This document shows positions 1 to 8,324 of a stretch of 17,318 nucleotides of DNA, in pieces. The notes under the pieces were generated by a model that saw nothing but the letters and a program-made list of their open reading frames with translations, was not told where the DNA came from and did no database searches. Location of the stretch: assembly GCA_945836835.1 (NCBI GenBank), contig CAMAML010000007.1:1-17318 (forward strand), in the 5' to 3' direction. This DNA is from an uncultured cyanobacterium (lineage in GTDB: Bacteria; Cyanobacteriota; Vampirovibrionia; Gastranaerophilales; Gastranaerophilaceae). Position 1 is the first letter of the stretch; each line of letters starts with the position of its first letter. The position numbers and the translations under genes are program-made.

Positions 1-2
1 AA

Positions 3-1235
3 GGCTACGAAATCACGCTTGACGACAGCGACGCCGATGTCGTTATCGTGAACACCTGCTCTTTTATCCACGACGCCGAAAAAGAGTCCGTTCAAAGTAT
101 TTTGCGGATGACCGAAAGCGGGAAAAAGGTTATTGTAACGGGTTGTTTACCCCAAAAACACAAAGAAGAGCTTAAAGAAGCTATCCCTGAAGTGTGTGCT
201 ATGGTCGGGACGACCGATTTTAAAGACATTGTCCCGATTGTGGAGCAAGTTTTGGACGAACAAAACGAAGCCTACGTTTCAAAAATTTCCGAAAAACCCG
301 AATATATCTACCCCGAAGCCATTCACAGGCAACAGATTACAATGGGTTCAAGCTCTTATATAAAGATTGCGGACGGGTGCAATTACCACTGCGGTTACTG
401 TATAATCCCGCAACTGAGGGGACAGTACCGCTCAAGAACGATTGAGCATATAGTCGACGAGGCAAAAGAACTCGTGAATAAAGGGGTTACGGAAATAGAC
501 CTGATTGCACAGGATACCACAAGTTACGGGATTGATATTTACGGCAAACCTTCGCTTGCAAAGTTACTCACGGAGTTGAACAAAATCGAGGGCTTAGGGT
601 GGCTCAGAATAATGTACGCTTACCCGACCCAGATGACGGATGAGTTGCTTGAGACAATCGCAAAGCTCGACAAGGTCGCAAAGTATGTCGACATCCCGCT
701 CCAGCATTTCAGCAAAAGTGTCTTGGAGGCTATGCGTCGTCCCCTGTCGGATTATGACGTGCTTGTGAAAAACATAAGAGAAAAAATCCCGAACGTTGCA
801 ATAAGAACCGCCTTTATCGTCGGGTATCCCGGGGAAACCGAAGAGGATTTCAAGGAACTTTACGATTTTATCAAGCGTTCGAGGTTCGATAAGATGGGCG
901 TTTTTGAGTATTCAAGAGAAAAGAACACCACTTCATACTCGATGAAAAATCAGGTGCCGAAAAAAGTTGCACACGAACGGTTTAAAAAGTTGATGGAGTT
1001 GCAACAACAGATTTCTTATGAAATTAATCAGGAAAAAGTCGGGCAAATTTTGCCTTGTATCGTGGAAAGCGTTACGGATGACGGAGTTGCCGTTATGCGC
1101 TCGGAATATGACGCACCCGAAATTGACGGGGTGGTTTACGCCGAGATAAAGGAGAAAAACGTTGTCCCCGGAGACATTGAGCGGGTAAAAATCACAAGAG
1201 CCGACGAATATGACCTTTTTGGTGAAGTCGTGTAG
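3..1235 (+). CDS. rimO: Ribosomal protein S12 methylthiotransferase RimO (5' end outside window)
   Basis: Radical SAM enzyme that adds a methylthio group to an aspartate of ribosomal protein S12. The frame is open to the left edge, so the GTG at 48 is an internal valine and about 25 N-terminal residues are missing; 410 residues are visible. The end of the UPF0004 domain shows NTCSFIHDAEKES and GCLPQ, carrying cysteines of the auxiliary cluster. The radical SAM triad is CNYHCGYC (Cys codons at 378, 390, 399), followed by IIPQLRGQYRSR. IDLIAQDTTSYGIDIYG, WLRIMYAYPT and KYVDIPLQHF are typical of RimO rather than MiaB. A TRAM-like RNA-binding domain closes the protein. The first cluster cysteine and the RimO 'GCxKN' motif lie outside the window. 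The upstream operon is unknown; a MATE gene follows 33 bp later on the same strand. Confidence 0.93.
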   Translation, partial: GYEITLDDSDADVVIVNTCSFIHDAEKESVQSILRMTESGKKVIVTGCLPQKHKEELKEAIPEVCAMVGTTDFKDIVPIVEQVLDEQNEAYVSKISEKPEYIYPEAIHRQQITMGSSSYIKIADGCNYHCGYCIIPQLRGQYRSRTIEHIVDEAKELVNKGVTEIDLIAQDTTSYGIDIYGKPSLAKLLTELNKIEGLGWLRIMYAYPTQMTDELLETIAKLDKVAKYVDIPLQHFSKSVLEAMRRPLSDYDVLVKNIREKIPNVAIRTAFIVGYPGETEEDFKELYDFIKRSRFDKMGVFEYSREKNTTSYSMKNQVPKKVAHERFKKLMELQQQISYEINQEKVGQILPCIVESVTDDGVAVMRSEYDAPEIDGVVYAEIKEKNVVPGDIERVKITRADEYDLFGEVV

Positions 1236-1240
1236 CATTT

Positions 1241-1246
1241 TATAAT
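1241..1246 (+). promoter_or_regulatory. Possible -10 box ahead of the MATE gene
   Basis: The short gap after rimO holds a perfect TATAAT at 1241-1246, 22 bases before the MATE start codon. The best -35 is weak (TTGGTG at 1219-1224, 16 bp spacer). AT-rich gaps give such matches easily, and the gene could equally be read through from rimO. Confidence 0.25.
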
Positions 1247-1268
1247 ATTTATGATACAATAAACGGGT

Positions 1269-2573
1269 ATGACAAATTCGACGAAACATTACATCAAAGA
1301 ACTGTTTAATATTGCCCTGCCGATTATTATGGGAAACCTCGGGTTTATCCTGATAGGGGTCGGGGACGTTTTGATTGCGGGAAGGCACTCGACCGATACG
1401 CTTGCGGCAATCAGTATTGCGACGGCTATCACAAATTGTATCCAAACTTTCGGGGTCGGGCTGATTGCGGGAGTGTCACCGCTGTTGTCGAATTTTCGGG
1501 GCGAAAACAAGTCCGCAAAACGCTATTTTTACCCGACGTTAAGGTTTTCGTTCGTGCTGGCGGTAATAGTTATGCTCATAATCCTTGCGGTCATTCCGCT
1601 GATTAACTATTTGAATTTTGAGCCGAAACTCGTCCCGATGATTAAGCAGTATATGTTTATCACGGCATTTGCGACTTTTGGCGGGTATTTGCACGTGGCA
1701 GTCAAAGAGTTTTTGCAGGCGTTTGAAATCGTGGTGTTCCCCAATTTGCTCACGGTCTTTGCGGTCGTTTTGAATGTTATACTCAACATTATTTTCGTGT
1801 TCGGGTGGGGCGTAATCCCGTCAATGGGTGTTGTCGGGCTTGCGATTGCAAGTTTTGTCGTAAGATATTTTATGGGGATTGTCCTTTTAATATATTGTAT
1901 GTCCATAATGCGGTTTTCTAATTATGTCGACAGGTATTTTTACAAACAGATGATAAAAATCGGGCTACCGATTTCGACGGCGGTGTTTGTCGAGTTTGTG
2001 GCGTTTAACAGTATCGCAATAATTATGGGTAGAATTTCGGGGGCGTACGCCGCCGCACAAAATATTTTATGCACGATGACGACGGTTTCGTTTATGGTTC
2101 CGTTTGCAATTTCAAACGCTATTGCCGTAAAGGTCGGGTTTGCAAACGGGGCGGAGAATTTTTACGACATGAAAAAATATATCAAGGTCGGGATTTTTAT
2201 CTGCGTCGGGTTTATGGCGTTCAGTGCCGTTGTTTTTTGTGGTTTCCCCGAATTTTTGGTAAGCATCTTTACAAAAGATGCCGAGCTTGTAAAAATTTGC
2301 GTCCCGATAGTTTATGTGCTGTCTGCGTTTCAGATTTTTGACGGGTTGCAGGTTTCACTGTCGGGCGTGTTTAAGGGGTTGAAAAGTACCAAAATTGTCC
2401 TGTTGGCAAACTTTGTCGGGTATTGGATGATTGCAATACCGCTTGGTATAATTTTGGCGTTCGGGTTTGGTCAAAATTTAAGAGGGTTTTGGTTCGGGTT
2501 GTTCGTTTCATCCGTCGCCCTCTGTACGATTATGCTCACGGCGTTGACTAAACGATTGCGGGATAATTATTAA
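1269..2573 (+). CDS. MATE family efflux transporter
   Basis: Polytopic inner-membrane protein of 434 residues, the normal MATE length. It has about twelve hydrophobic segments in two six-helix halves and opens with the typical 'ELFNIALPIIMGNLGFILIG' type of first helix, then VLIAGRHSTDTLAAISIATAI. MATE proteins export cationic drugs, toxins or metabolites using a sodium or proton gradient; the substrate cannot be read from the sequence. The second half repeats the pattern (MIKIGLPISTAVFVEF and GAYAAAQNILCTMTTVSFMVPFAIS). No clear Shine-Dalgarno precedes the ATG (AACGGGT only), so it may be weakly translated or coupled to rimO, which ends 33 bp upstream. Its TAA overlaps the stop of the opposite-strand rdgB-tcdA gene, so no intergenic terminator fits between them. 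The MATE family call is firm; a subfamily (NorM or DinF-like) is not assigned. Confidence 0.88.
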   Translation: MTNSTKHYIKELFNIALPIIMGNLGFILIGVGDVLIAGRHSTDTLAAISIATAITNCIQTFGVGLIAGVSPLLSNFRGENKSAKRYFYPTLRFSFVLAVIVMLIILAVIPLINYLNFEPKLVPMIKQYMFITAFATFGGYLHVAVKEFLQAFEIVVFPNLLTVFAVVLNVILNIIFVFGWGVIPSMGVVGLAIASFVVRYFMGIVLLIYCMSIMRFSNYVDRYFYKQMIKIGLPISTAVFVEFVAFNSIAIIMGRISGAYAAAQNILCTMTTVSFMVPFAISNAIAVKVGFANGAENFYDMKKYIKVGIFICVGFMAFSAVVFCGFPEFLVSIFTKDAELVKICVPIVYVLSAFQIFDGLQVSLSGVFKGLKSTKIVLLANFVGYWMIAIPLGIILAFGFGQNLRGFWFGLFVSSVALCTIMLTALTKRLRDNY

Positions 2574-3928
2574 GTCGAACGATTGGCATTTGTCAGATCT
2601 TTTACGACTTCGGCGGCAATAATCAGCCCGACGACCGACGGCACAAAGGCGGTACTTCCGGGGATTTGGCGTCTGTTCGTACATTTCCTGACGGTTCCGG
2701 GCGGGCAGATACAGTGCGAACGACAGCTTATCGCCGTATCCTCAACAGGTTTTAGCGGAATTTCTTTTGAGTATACGACTTTGAGCTTTTTAATTTTGCG
2801 TTTGCGAAGTTCTTGTCTCATAACCTTTGCAAGCGGGCAAACCGAGGTTTTAAAGATGTCGGACACTTCAAACAGTTCGGGGTTAAGTTTATTTCCAGCC
2901 CCCATGGAGCTTATGACGGGGACGTTCAGCTTCGTTGCACGCTCGACGATTTCGAGCTTGCCGACAACGGTGTCTATCGCATCGACGACGTAATCGTATT
3001 TTGAAAAATCGAACTCGTCCGCCGTCTCGGGGGTAAAGAAAGTTTTGTATTTATGGACGATAACGTTCGGATTAATGTCCAAAATCCGCTCTTCGGCAAC
3101 GTCAACTTTGTATTTACCGACCGTACTCCTTGTGGCAAAGATTTGGCGGTTAAGGTTTGTGAGGCAAACTTTGTCATCGTCTATCAGGTCAATTTCACCC
3201 AATCCGCTCCTAATTAGTGCCTCAACGGTGTACCCGCCCACACCCCCTATCCCGAAAACGGCAACACGAGAGTTTTTGAGTTTTTCAATCCCCTCTTTCC
3301 CAAGCAAAAGTTCCGTTCTTGAAAATTGGTTTAACATCAGCAAGCCCGTCAAGTTTTTACCACAAAATTCCAGAACCTGCCTGAGGGCTTGCCCTCTATG
3401 GGAAACGGCGTTCTTCTCGTCTGCGGAAAGTTCCGCCATGGTCTTCCCCTCCTTGCCGTCGACAAGAAATATCGGGTCGTAACCAAATCCGCCCGTTCCC
3501 GCTTGCGAGTGAGAAATTTCCCCTAAACATTCCCCTTTTACGGAGTATAAAACTTCGCCGTTTTCTCCGACAAGCGTCATGGCACAAACAAATTTTGCCC
3601 GACGGTTTTCTTTTCCTTCAAGAGATTTTAAGAGTTTGTCAATTCTTGCCTGCGGAGTGGAGGCGTAGCGTGCGGAATAAATTCCCGGCATGCCATCCAG
3701 TGCGTCCACACAAAGCCCCGAGTCGTCGGCTAAGGCGACCATGCCGGTAAGTCGACTTGCCTCACGGGCTTTTATGAAAGAGTTTTCTTCAAAAGTTTTG
3801 CCGATTTCTATCGGGTCAAAACCTTTTGGTGGCAAGGTAAACTCAATATCTTTTACACCAAAGGTTTCGGTGATTTTTTGTAACTCTTCCAATTTATGAG
3901 GGTTTGAGGTCGCAAAAACTATTTTCAA
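2570..3928 (-). CDS. Fusion: RdgB/HAM1 dITP/XTP pyrophosphatase + TcdA-type tRNA threonylcarbamoyladenosine dehydratase
   Basis: One 452-residue frame holds two complete enzymes. Residues 1-195 are a non-canonical purine NTP pyrophosphatase, which hydrolyses dITP/XTP to monophosphates: FATSNPHKLEEL at the start, DDSGLCVDALDGMPGIYSARYA around the catalytic Asp69 region, GTGGFGYDPIF and SHRGQAL. Residues 198-452 match TcdA, an E1-like enzyme that cyclises t6A37 of tRNA using ATP: FSRTELLLG, GIGGVGG nucleotide loop (226-232), DDDKVCLTNLNRQ, SMGAGNKL, SVCPLAKVMR, plus a C402/C406/C408/C416 cluster I recall from clostridial-type members. Each half has its family's usual length, and Met198 looks like an old tcdA start. 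Initiation is at TTG (3928), supported by a strong upstream AAGGAG. uppS lies 18 bp upstream, so the two are probably co-transcribed. No functional link between the two activities is obvious. A sequencing indel joining two genes is the main alternative. Confidence 0.88.
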   Translation of the reverse strand: MKIVFATSNPHKLEELQKITETFGVKDIEFTLPPKGFDPIEIGKTFEENSFIKAREASRLTGMVALADDSGLCVDALDGMPGIYSARYASTPQARIDKLLKSLEGKENRRAKFVCAMTLVGENGEVLYSVKGECLGEISHSQAGTGGFGYDPIFLVDGKEGKTMAELSADEKNAVSHRGQALRQVLEFCGKNLTGLLMLNQFSRTELLLGKEGIEKLKNSRVAVFGIGGVGGYTVEALIRSGLGEIDLIDDDKVCLTNLNRQIFATRSTVGKYKVDVAEERILDINPNVIVHKYKTFFTPETADEFDFSKYDYVVDAIDTVVGKLEIVERATKLNVPVISSMGAGNKLNPELFEVSDIFKTSVCPLAKVMRQELRKRKIKKLKVVYSKEIPLKPVEDTAISCRSHCICPPGTVRKCTNRRQIPGSTAFVPSVVGLIIAAEVVKDLTNANRST

Positions 3929-3935
3929 AATTATT

Positions 3936-3941
3936 CTCCTT
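3936..3941 (-). promoter_or_regulatory. Shine-Dalgarno fixing a TTG start for the rdgB-tcdA gene
   Basis: On the minus strand AAGGAG is followed by AATAATT and then TTG at 3928-3926, a 7-base spacing. There is no ATG or GTG at the start of the conserved KIVFATSNP sequence, so this site decides the start codon. Confidence 0.75.
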
Positions 3942-3946
3942 AAAAA

Positions 3947-4687
3947 CTATTTTCCCCAACGGCGTTGACGGAAATTAAACTCTTTGATTGCGTCAGCGAG
4001 TGAAGTTTTGTCAAAATCAGGCCACAGAGTTTTGGTTATAAAAAATTCCGAATACGCAATCTGCCACAGCAGATAGTTTGAAATCCGCATTTCCCCGCCG
4101 GTTCTGATGAGTAGGTCGGGGTCGGGAATATTCTTTGTATAGAGGTTGTCCGAGATTAGTTTTTCGTCAATTTCGTCAACGTTAAGCATGCCGTTTTTGA
4201 CGAGGTGAGCTATTTCTTTCACGGAATGAACGACTTCCGCTCTGGCTCCGTAGTTAAAAGCTATCTGCAATCTTACGCCCGTGTTGTTTTTCGTAACCTC
4301 GACGGAATTTGCAAGGATTGCTTGAAGTTTTGGGGAAAGTTTGGAAATATCGCCGATAAAATTAATAACGACACCATGCTCATGCATTTCCGCAAGCTCG
4401 TTTTGTAAAGTTTTGCCGAGCAAATCCATGAGAAAGTCGACTTCCTCTTTTTTTCTGTTCCAGTTTTCGGTCGAAAACGCATACACGGTAAGGTATTTTA
4501 CCCCGAAATCGTCGCAGGCATACATAACTTTTTTCAATGCATCAACGCCCTTTTTATGCCCAAAAGCCGAGGGTAAGCCTTTTTCCTTCGCCCAGCGACG
4601 GTTTCCGTCCATAATTATCGCTATATGTTTTAAGTCGGTTTTTGTTACTATCTCCGACACTTTTTGTTCTAACTCTTCTACTGCCAT
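3947..4687 (-). CDS. uppS: Isoprenyl transferase (undecaprenyl diphosphate synthase)
   Basis: Cis-prenyltransferase that condenses isopentenyl diphosphate onto farnesyl diphosphate to make the C55 lipid carrier for peptidoglycan and other envelope polymers. The 246 residues are full length for UppS. Motifs in order: HIAIIMDGNRRWAK with catalytic Asp27, GHKKG, YAFSTENWNRKKEEVDFLM, and near the end RTGGEMRISNYLLWQIAYSEF and LWPDF, which bind the pyrophosphates and Mg2+. The ATG at 4687 has AAGGA about 9 bases upstream. The gene is first of a minus-strand pair with rdgB-tcdA (18 bp gap) and diverges from smc across a 147 bp promoter region. cdsA, often next to uppS, is not here. The only alternative is a decaprenyl-type chain length, which sequence alone does not settle. 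Confidence 0.96.
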   Translation of the reverse strand: MAVEELEQKVSEIVTKTDLKHIAIIMDGNRRWAKEKGLPSAFGHKKGVDALKKVMYACDDFGVKYLTVYAFSTENWNRKKEEVDFLMDLLGKTLQNELAEMHEHGVVINFIGDISKLSPKLQAILANSVEVTKNNTGVRLQIAFNYGARAEVVHSVKEIAHLVKNGMLNVDEIDEKLISDNLYTKNIPDPDLLIRTGGEMRISNYLLWQIAYSEFFITKTLWPDFDKTSLADAIKEFNFRQRRWGK

Positions 4688-4721
4688 TGTTAGTCCTTAA
4701 ATTAACTTCCGCACTCCAAAA

Positions 4722-4750
4722 AGTATAGCGAAAAACTTAAAAAATTACAA
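4722..4750 (-). promoter_or_regulatory. Sigma-70-type promoter for uppS
   Basis: On the minus strand TTGTAA (4750-4745) and TATACT (4727-4722) are separated by 17 bp. The predicted transcript starts near 4715, leaving a leader of about 28 bases with the uppS Shine-Dalgarno. It matches 4 of 6 and 5 of 6 consensus positions. Confidence 0.55.
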
Positions 4751-4778
4751 GATGAAATCTTACGAATTGTTAATCTTG

Positions 4779-4807
4779 TTGACATTACGGCGAAAATATA
4801 GTCTAAT
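4779..4807 (+). promoter_or_regulatory. Sigma-70-type promoter for the smc-scpAB operon
   Basis: A perfect TTGACA -35 (4779-4784), a 17 bp spacer and TCTAAT (4802-4807, 5 of 6) form the best promoter in the window. The start site would be near 4814, about 20 bases before the smc ATG. The leader carries only a weak TTAGGT ribosome site. It is back to back with the uppS promoter. Confidence 0.7.
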
Positions 4808-4834
4808 AGAAAAAAGAGTATGATTAGGTAAAAT

Positions 4835-7800
4835 ATGTATATAAAAAATCTCGAGATAGATAATTTCAAATCATTTGCCAATAAATCGGAAATCCCCCTT
4901 TTGAAAGGTTTCACTACGGTTTCGGGGCCGAACGGCTCGGGCAAAAGCACAATAGTTGACAGTATCTTGTTTGCACTGGGCTTAGCTAGTGCAAAGGAAC
5001 TGCGTGCGGGAAATATTTCCCAGTTCATAACCACCCACAACAACAGAAACGAGGCTTACGTTAAAGTAACCTTCGGGGATATGGAAAACAACCGGGACAT
5101 CAGTATTGCAAGACGTATTAAAAAGGTTTCTCAGGGGTTTGCAAGCACGTACTACATCAACGACAGTGTAACGACTTTGTCTAATGTTCATGCCCTTTTG
5201 GAGAAATACAACGTAACGCCTAACAGCTACAACGTTATTATGCAGGGTGACGTTAAGGGTATTGTTGACTGTACGGCACAGACCAGGAGAAAAATTATCG
5301 ACGAGATTGCGGGGATTGCCGATTTTGACAGAAGAATAGAGCAGGCAACAAACGAGCTTAACGGGGTTGAACAGAGAGTCGAGCGTTCAAGTCTTATCCT
5401 TAACGAAATCGAGGCAATACTCGAGCAACTCAAAGAAGAAAGAGAAGTCGCAATAAAATACCAAAAACTCAGAGAAGAAAAACAGAGTTACGAAAGCCAA
5501 GTGGCAACGGTTAAGTTCTTTGACCTTAAGCGGAATTTGGAACAGGCTCACGAAAACATCCTCGAATTTACCAAAAAGAAAAAGCAGGAAGAACTTAAAA
5601 ATAAAGATTTGGAAGAAAGAATTAACCTTATAAGAAAGAAATATGCGGAGGTTTCTGCGGAAGTCAAAGAAAAAGGGGAAGAAAAACAGCTTGAACTCAA
5701 GAAACAGGAAGAGGCATTAAAAGGTGAAATCGACCGCAAGACAAGTGCGATGAACTTTGCGGAAAAACAGGTTTTGGACAACAAAAAATCCGCCGAAAAC
5801 GCTCTTAACGGTATCGAGACTTTCAAGAAAAAAATTGACGACATTCGGCTGAACATAACCCTGAAAATAGAGAACGCTCAACGGATTGAGGGGCAGATTA
5901 AGGAAAAAAGCGAAGAGTTAAAGAAAATCCTTGAGGATATGACCGGCTTAAACAGCACGGCGGAACAGCACATCGAAAACCGTAACAGGTTAAGAAGCGA
6001 GCTGGAAAGTTTTCAGGAAAAAGAAAACAGCATCCTAAAAGAAAAATATCCGCTCGAAGGGGAATTAAAACTCCTCCAAGAGTCGCTTGCCGTTACAAAA
6101 AAACAGATTGAAGAATTGGAAAATATGAAGAATGAATTTTCTTCAAACTTTGACCTAAAAAACACGCTTGTTGAACAGCTTCAGCAGGAAATGCAGGATT
6201 TTCGCTCAATTCAGCAAAGTTCAATGCAGGAATTGGACAAGATTAACAACGAAATTAACGACACGGACTATAATTTACGCATGGCGTACGGGAAATTGTC
6301 CAAAATGGAGGCGGCAAAACAGCTTGCCTCATCCACGACCAATATGGCTATAGAGACCGTTATGAGGGCAAAACTCAGAGGGGTTCACGCACCGTTGATG
6401 CAGTTAGGTTCTGTCGACAAAGAGTATTCAACCGCCATGGAAATAGCTTTTGGCGGGCGTATGGGGCATATCGTCGTTGATGATGAGCATGTGGCGTCCG
6501 TTGCAATCGAGCTTTTGAAATCGTCCCGTGCGGGAAGAACGACCTTTATCCCTTTAAACAAAATGGCAAAAGCTCCGACAAAACTCGCCCTTCCAAAGGA
6601 TAAAGGTGTCATAGATTTTGCGATTAACCTCGTGGATTTTGACGACGAATACATAAACGCTTTCTACTACGCCGTCGGGGATACCATTGTCGTTGAGGAT
6701 ATGGAGTGTGCAAAACGGCTTATCGGAAGGTATCGTATGGTTACTCTTGCAGGTGAATTGTTTGAAAAATCGGGGGCAATCACGGGCGGTACCGCAAGAA
6801 AATCGGGGTTCACCTTCTCCCAAAATGACGACAAGGAACTTGAAGATTACAGACAAAAAATCAAAGAGCTTGAAGAAAAATCAAAAAATCTTGCAACAAA
6901 AAAATCCACGCTTGAAAGAAAATTGCAGGAAATTCGCCAGCAGTTCTCCGACTGCACGAGCGAGCATTCAAAAGCCAAAATCGAATTGGACAATATGACA
7001 AGAAATTATGAAAACAGCGAAAAGATTTTGGCGGAAAAGAAAGAGTTTATCGCAACAACCGAGCCGAAAATCGCCGAGCTTAACAAAAAACTCGACAAGC
7101 TCGAAGAAAAAAATCTCGAAGTTAACGACAAAATTCTTTCTCTCAAAGAGGAAATCTCGGAAGTAGAAAAACTTATAAACGAGCAGGATTTGAAAGACCT
7201 CAAAGAAAAAACCGAAGGGGTTGAGGCGGAAATTAAACGGCTCCAAAATAACCTTACGAACGTTCAAAACGAGAGAAACGAGCTTGAACGCGAAATCAAG
7301 TTTAACGAAGATTTAATCAAAACCCGCCAAGATGAGATTAAGATAAAAGAAATCAACAACCAAAAACTCGAAAACGACAAGGCTCTATTTAAGTCCGAAA
7401 TCGAAAAGCTTACCGTTCAAGCCGAAGAGCTTAAAGAGCAAATCGAAGTCATTCAGGACAAATTGGGCGAACTTATCGCTCGTCGGGACGAAATTCAAAA
7501 AGAAATAAGCAAACTCGAAACCGATAAGCACATAAATTCCGCCGATATAGAACGTATAGCGGAGCAGATAGAGTCGTTTAGGGCAAGGCGAAGAGAGCTT
7601 GAACCCGAGCTTGAAAGTGCAAGAACCGATCTTGAAAATTCGGGAGTAAACGTCTCAAAACTTGAACCCGTCGAGATGTCTATCGAAGAAATTACCTCAA
7701 AAATTCAGAGATTGGACAAGAAAATGAACGAACTCGGGGACGTCAACATGAGGGCGTTAACCACTTACGACGAAAAACTTGCACGCCAAACCGAGCTTAA

Positions 7801-8323
7801 AGAACGGATTGAGGTTTTGACCAAAGAGCGTACGGAAATTCTTGAGAGAATGAACGGCTACGAACAGCTCAAAAAAGAAACGTTTATGAAAACTTACAAC
7901 AACTTAAACGAAAACTTTAAGGAAGTTTTCCACGCCCTTGCGGAAGGCGAAGGGCATTTATCGCTTGAAAAACCCGACTCCCCGTTTGAAGGCGGTATGA
8001 CGATTATCGCAAACATAAGAGATAAAAAAGCTCAGCGTTTGGAAGGGTTATCGGGCGGCGAAAAAGCGATTACGGCACTGGCGTTTGTGTTTGCGATACA
8101 AAAATATGCACCCGCTCCTTTCTATGCGTTCGACGAGGTTGACGCGAACTTGGACACCTTTAACGTGGAAAAAGTTGCACAAATGATAAAAAATCAATCC
8201 AATGATACCCAATTTATAGTTGTCAGCCACCGTCCTCCTATGATAGAATCGGCTCACAGAACCATCGGGGTTACGCAAAAAGAAAAGGGTAAAACCAAAG
8301 TTACGGGAGTAATAAACGAATAA
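4835..8323 (+). CDS. smc: Chromosome partition/condensin ATPase SMC
   Basis: Structural maintenance of chromosomes ATPase, the core of the bacterial condensin that extrudes DNA loops and helps separate replicated chromosomes. At 1162 residues it is close to the usual length of about 1190. The N-terminal head has Walker A GPNGSGKS (31-38) and an FKSFA DNA-repair-ATPase start. Long heptad coiled coils rich in Glu and Lys cover about 165-510 and 660-1010. The hinge dimerisation domain spans about 513-655 (GVHAPLMQLG to GAITGGTARKSG). The C-terminal head has the ABC signature LSGGEK (from 1072) and Walker B FYAFDEVDAN with Asp1100 and catalytic Glu1101. All ATPase residues are present. It heads a plus-strand operon: its TAA is one base from the scpA ATG, which suggests translational coupling of the complex's subunits. 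Confidence 0.97.
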   Translation: MYIKNLEIDNFKSFANKSEIPLLKGFTTVSGPNGSGKSTIVDSILFALGLASAKELRAGNISQFITTHNNRNEAYVKVTFGDMENNRDISIARRIKKVSQGFASTYYINDSVTTLSNVHALLEKYNVTPNSYNVIMQGDVKGIVDCTAQTRRKIIDEIAGIADFDRRIEQATNELNGVEQRVERSSLILNEIEAILEQLKEEREVAIKYQKLREEKQSYESQVATVKFFDLKRNLEQAHENILEFTKKKKQEELKNKDLEERINLIRKKYAEVSAEVKEKGEEKQLELKKQEEALKGEIDRKTSAMNFAEKQVLDNKKSAENALNGIETFKKKIDDIRLNITLKIENAQRIEGQIKEKSEELKKILEDMTGLNSTAEQHIENRNRLRSELESFQEKENSILKEKYPLEGELKLLQESLAVTKKQIEELENMKNEFSSNFDLKNTLVEQLQQEMQDFRSIQQSSMQELDKINNEINDTDYNLRMAYGKLSKMEAAKQLASSTTNMAIETVMRAKLRGVHAPLMQLGSVDKEYSTAMEIAFGGRMGHIVVDDEHVASVAIELLKSSRAGRTTFIPLNKMAKAPTKLALPKDKGVIDFAINLVDFDDEYINAFYYAVGDTIVVEDMECAKRLIGRYRMVTLAGELFEKSGAITGGTARKSGFTFSQNDDKELEDYRQKIKELEEKSKNLATKKSTLERKLQEIRQQFSDCTSEHSKAKIELDNMTRNYENSEKILAEKKEFIATTEPKIAELNKKLDKLEEKNLEVNDKILSLKEEISEVEKLINEQDLKDLKEKTEGVEAEIKRLQNNLTNVQNERNELEREIKFNEDLIKTRQDEIKIKEINNQKLENDKALFKSEIEKLTVQAEELKEQIEVIQDKLGELIARRDEIQKEISKLETDKHINSADIERIAEQIESFRARRRELEPELESARTDLENSGVNVSKLEPVEMSIEEITSKIQRLDKKMNELGDVNMRALTTYDEKLARQTELKERIEVLTKERTEILERMNGYEQLKKETFMKTYNNLNENFKEVFHALAEGEGHLSLEKPDSPFEGGMTIIANIRDKKAQRLEGLSGGEKAITALAFVFAIQKYAPAPFYAFDEVDANLDTFNVEKVAQMIKNQSNDTQFIVVSHRPPMIESAHRTIGVTQKEKGKTKVTGVINE

Positions 8324-8324
8324 G

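Noticed and set aside
48..50. GTG as the start codon of rimO
   Set aside because: The frame continues upstream to base 3 with conserved-looking residues (GYEITLDDSDADVVIV before NTCSF), so it is an internal valine of a gene cut by the window edge.
2583..3482. Plus-strand open frames opposite the rdgB-tcdA gene
   Set aside because: They are mirror frames of a well-conserved minus-strand gene, have Ser-rich unlikely composition, and lack ribosome sites and motifs.
4702..5043. Minus-strand 113-residue open frame across the smc start
   Set aside because: It is antisense to the Walker A region of smc and covers both divergent promoters; hydrophobic content comes from the AT-rich intergenic sequence.
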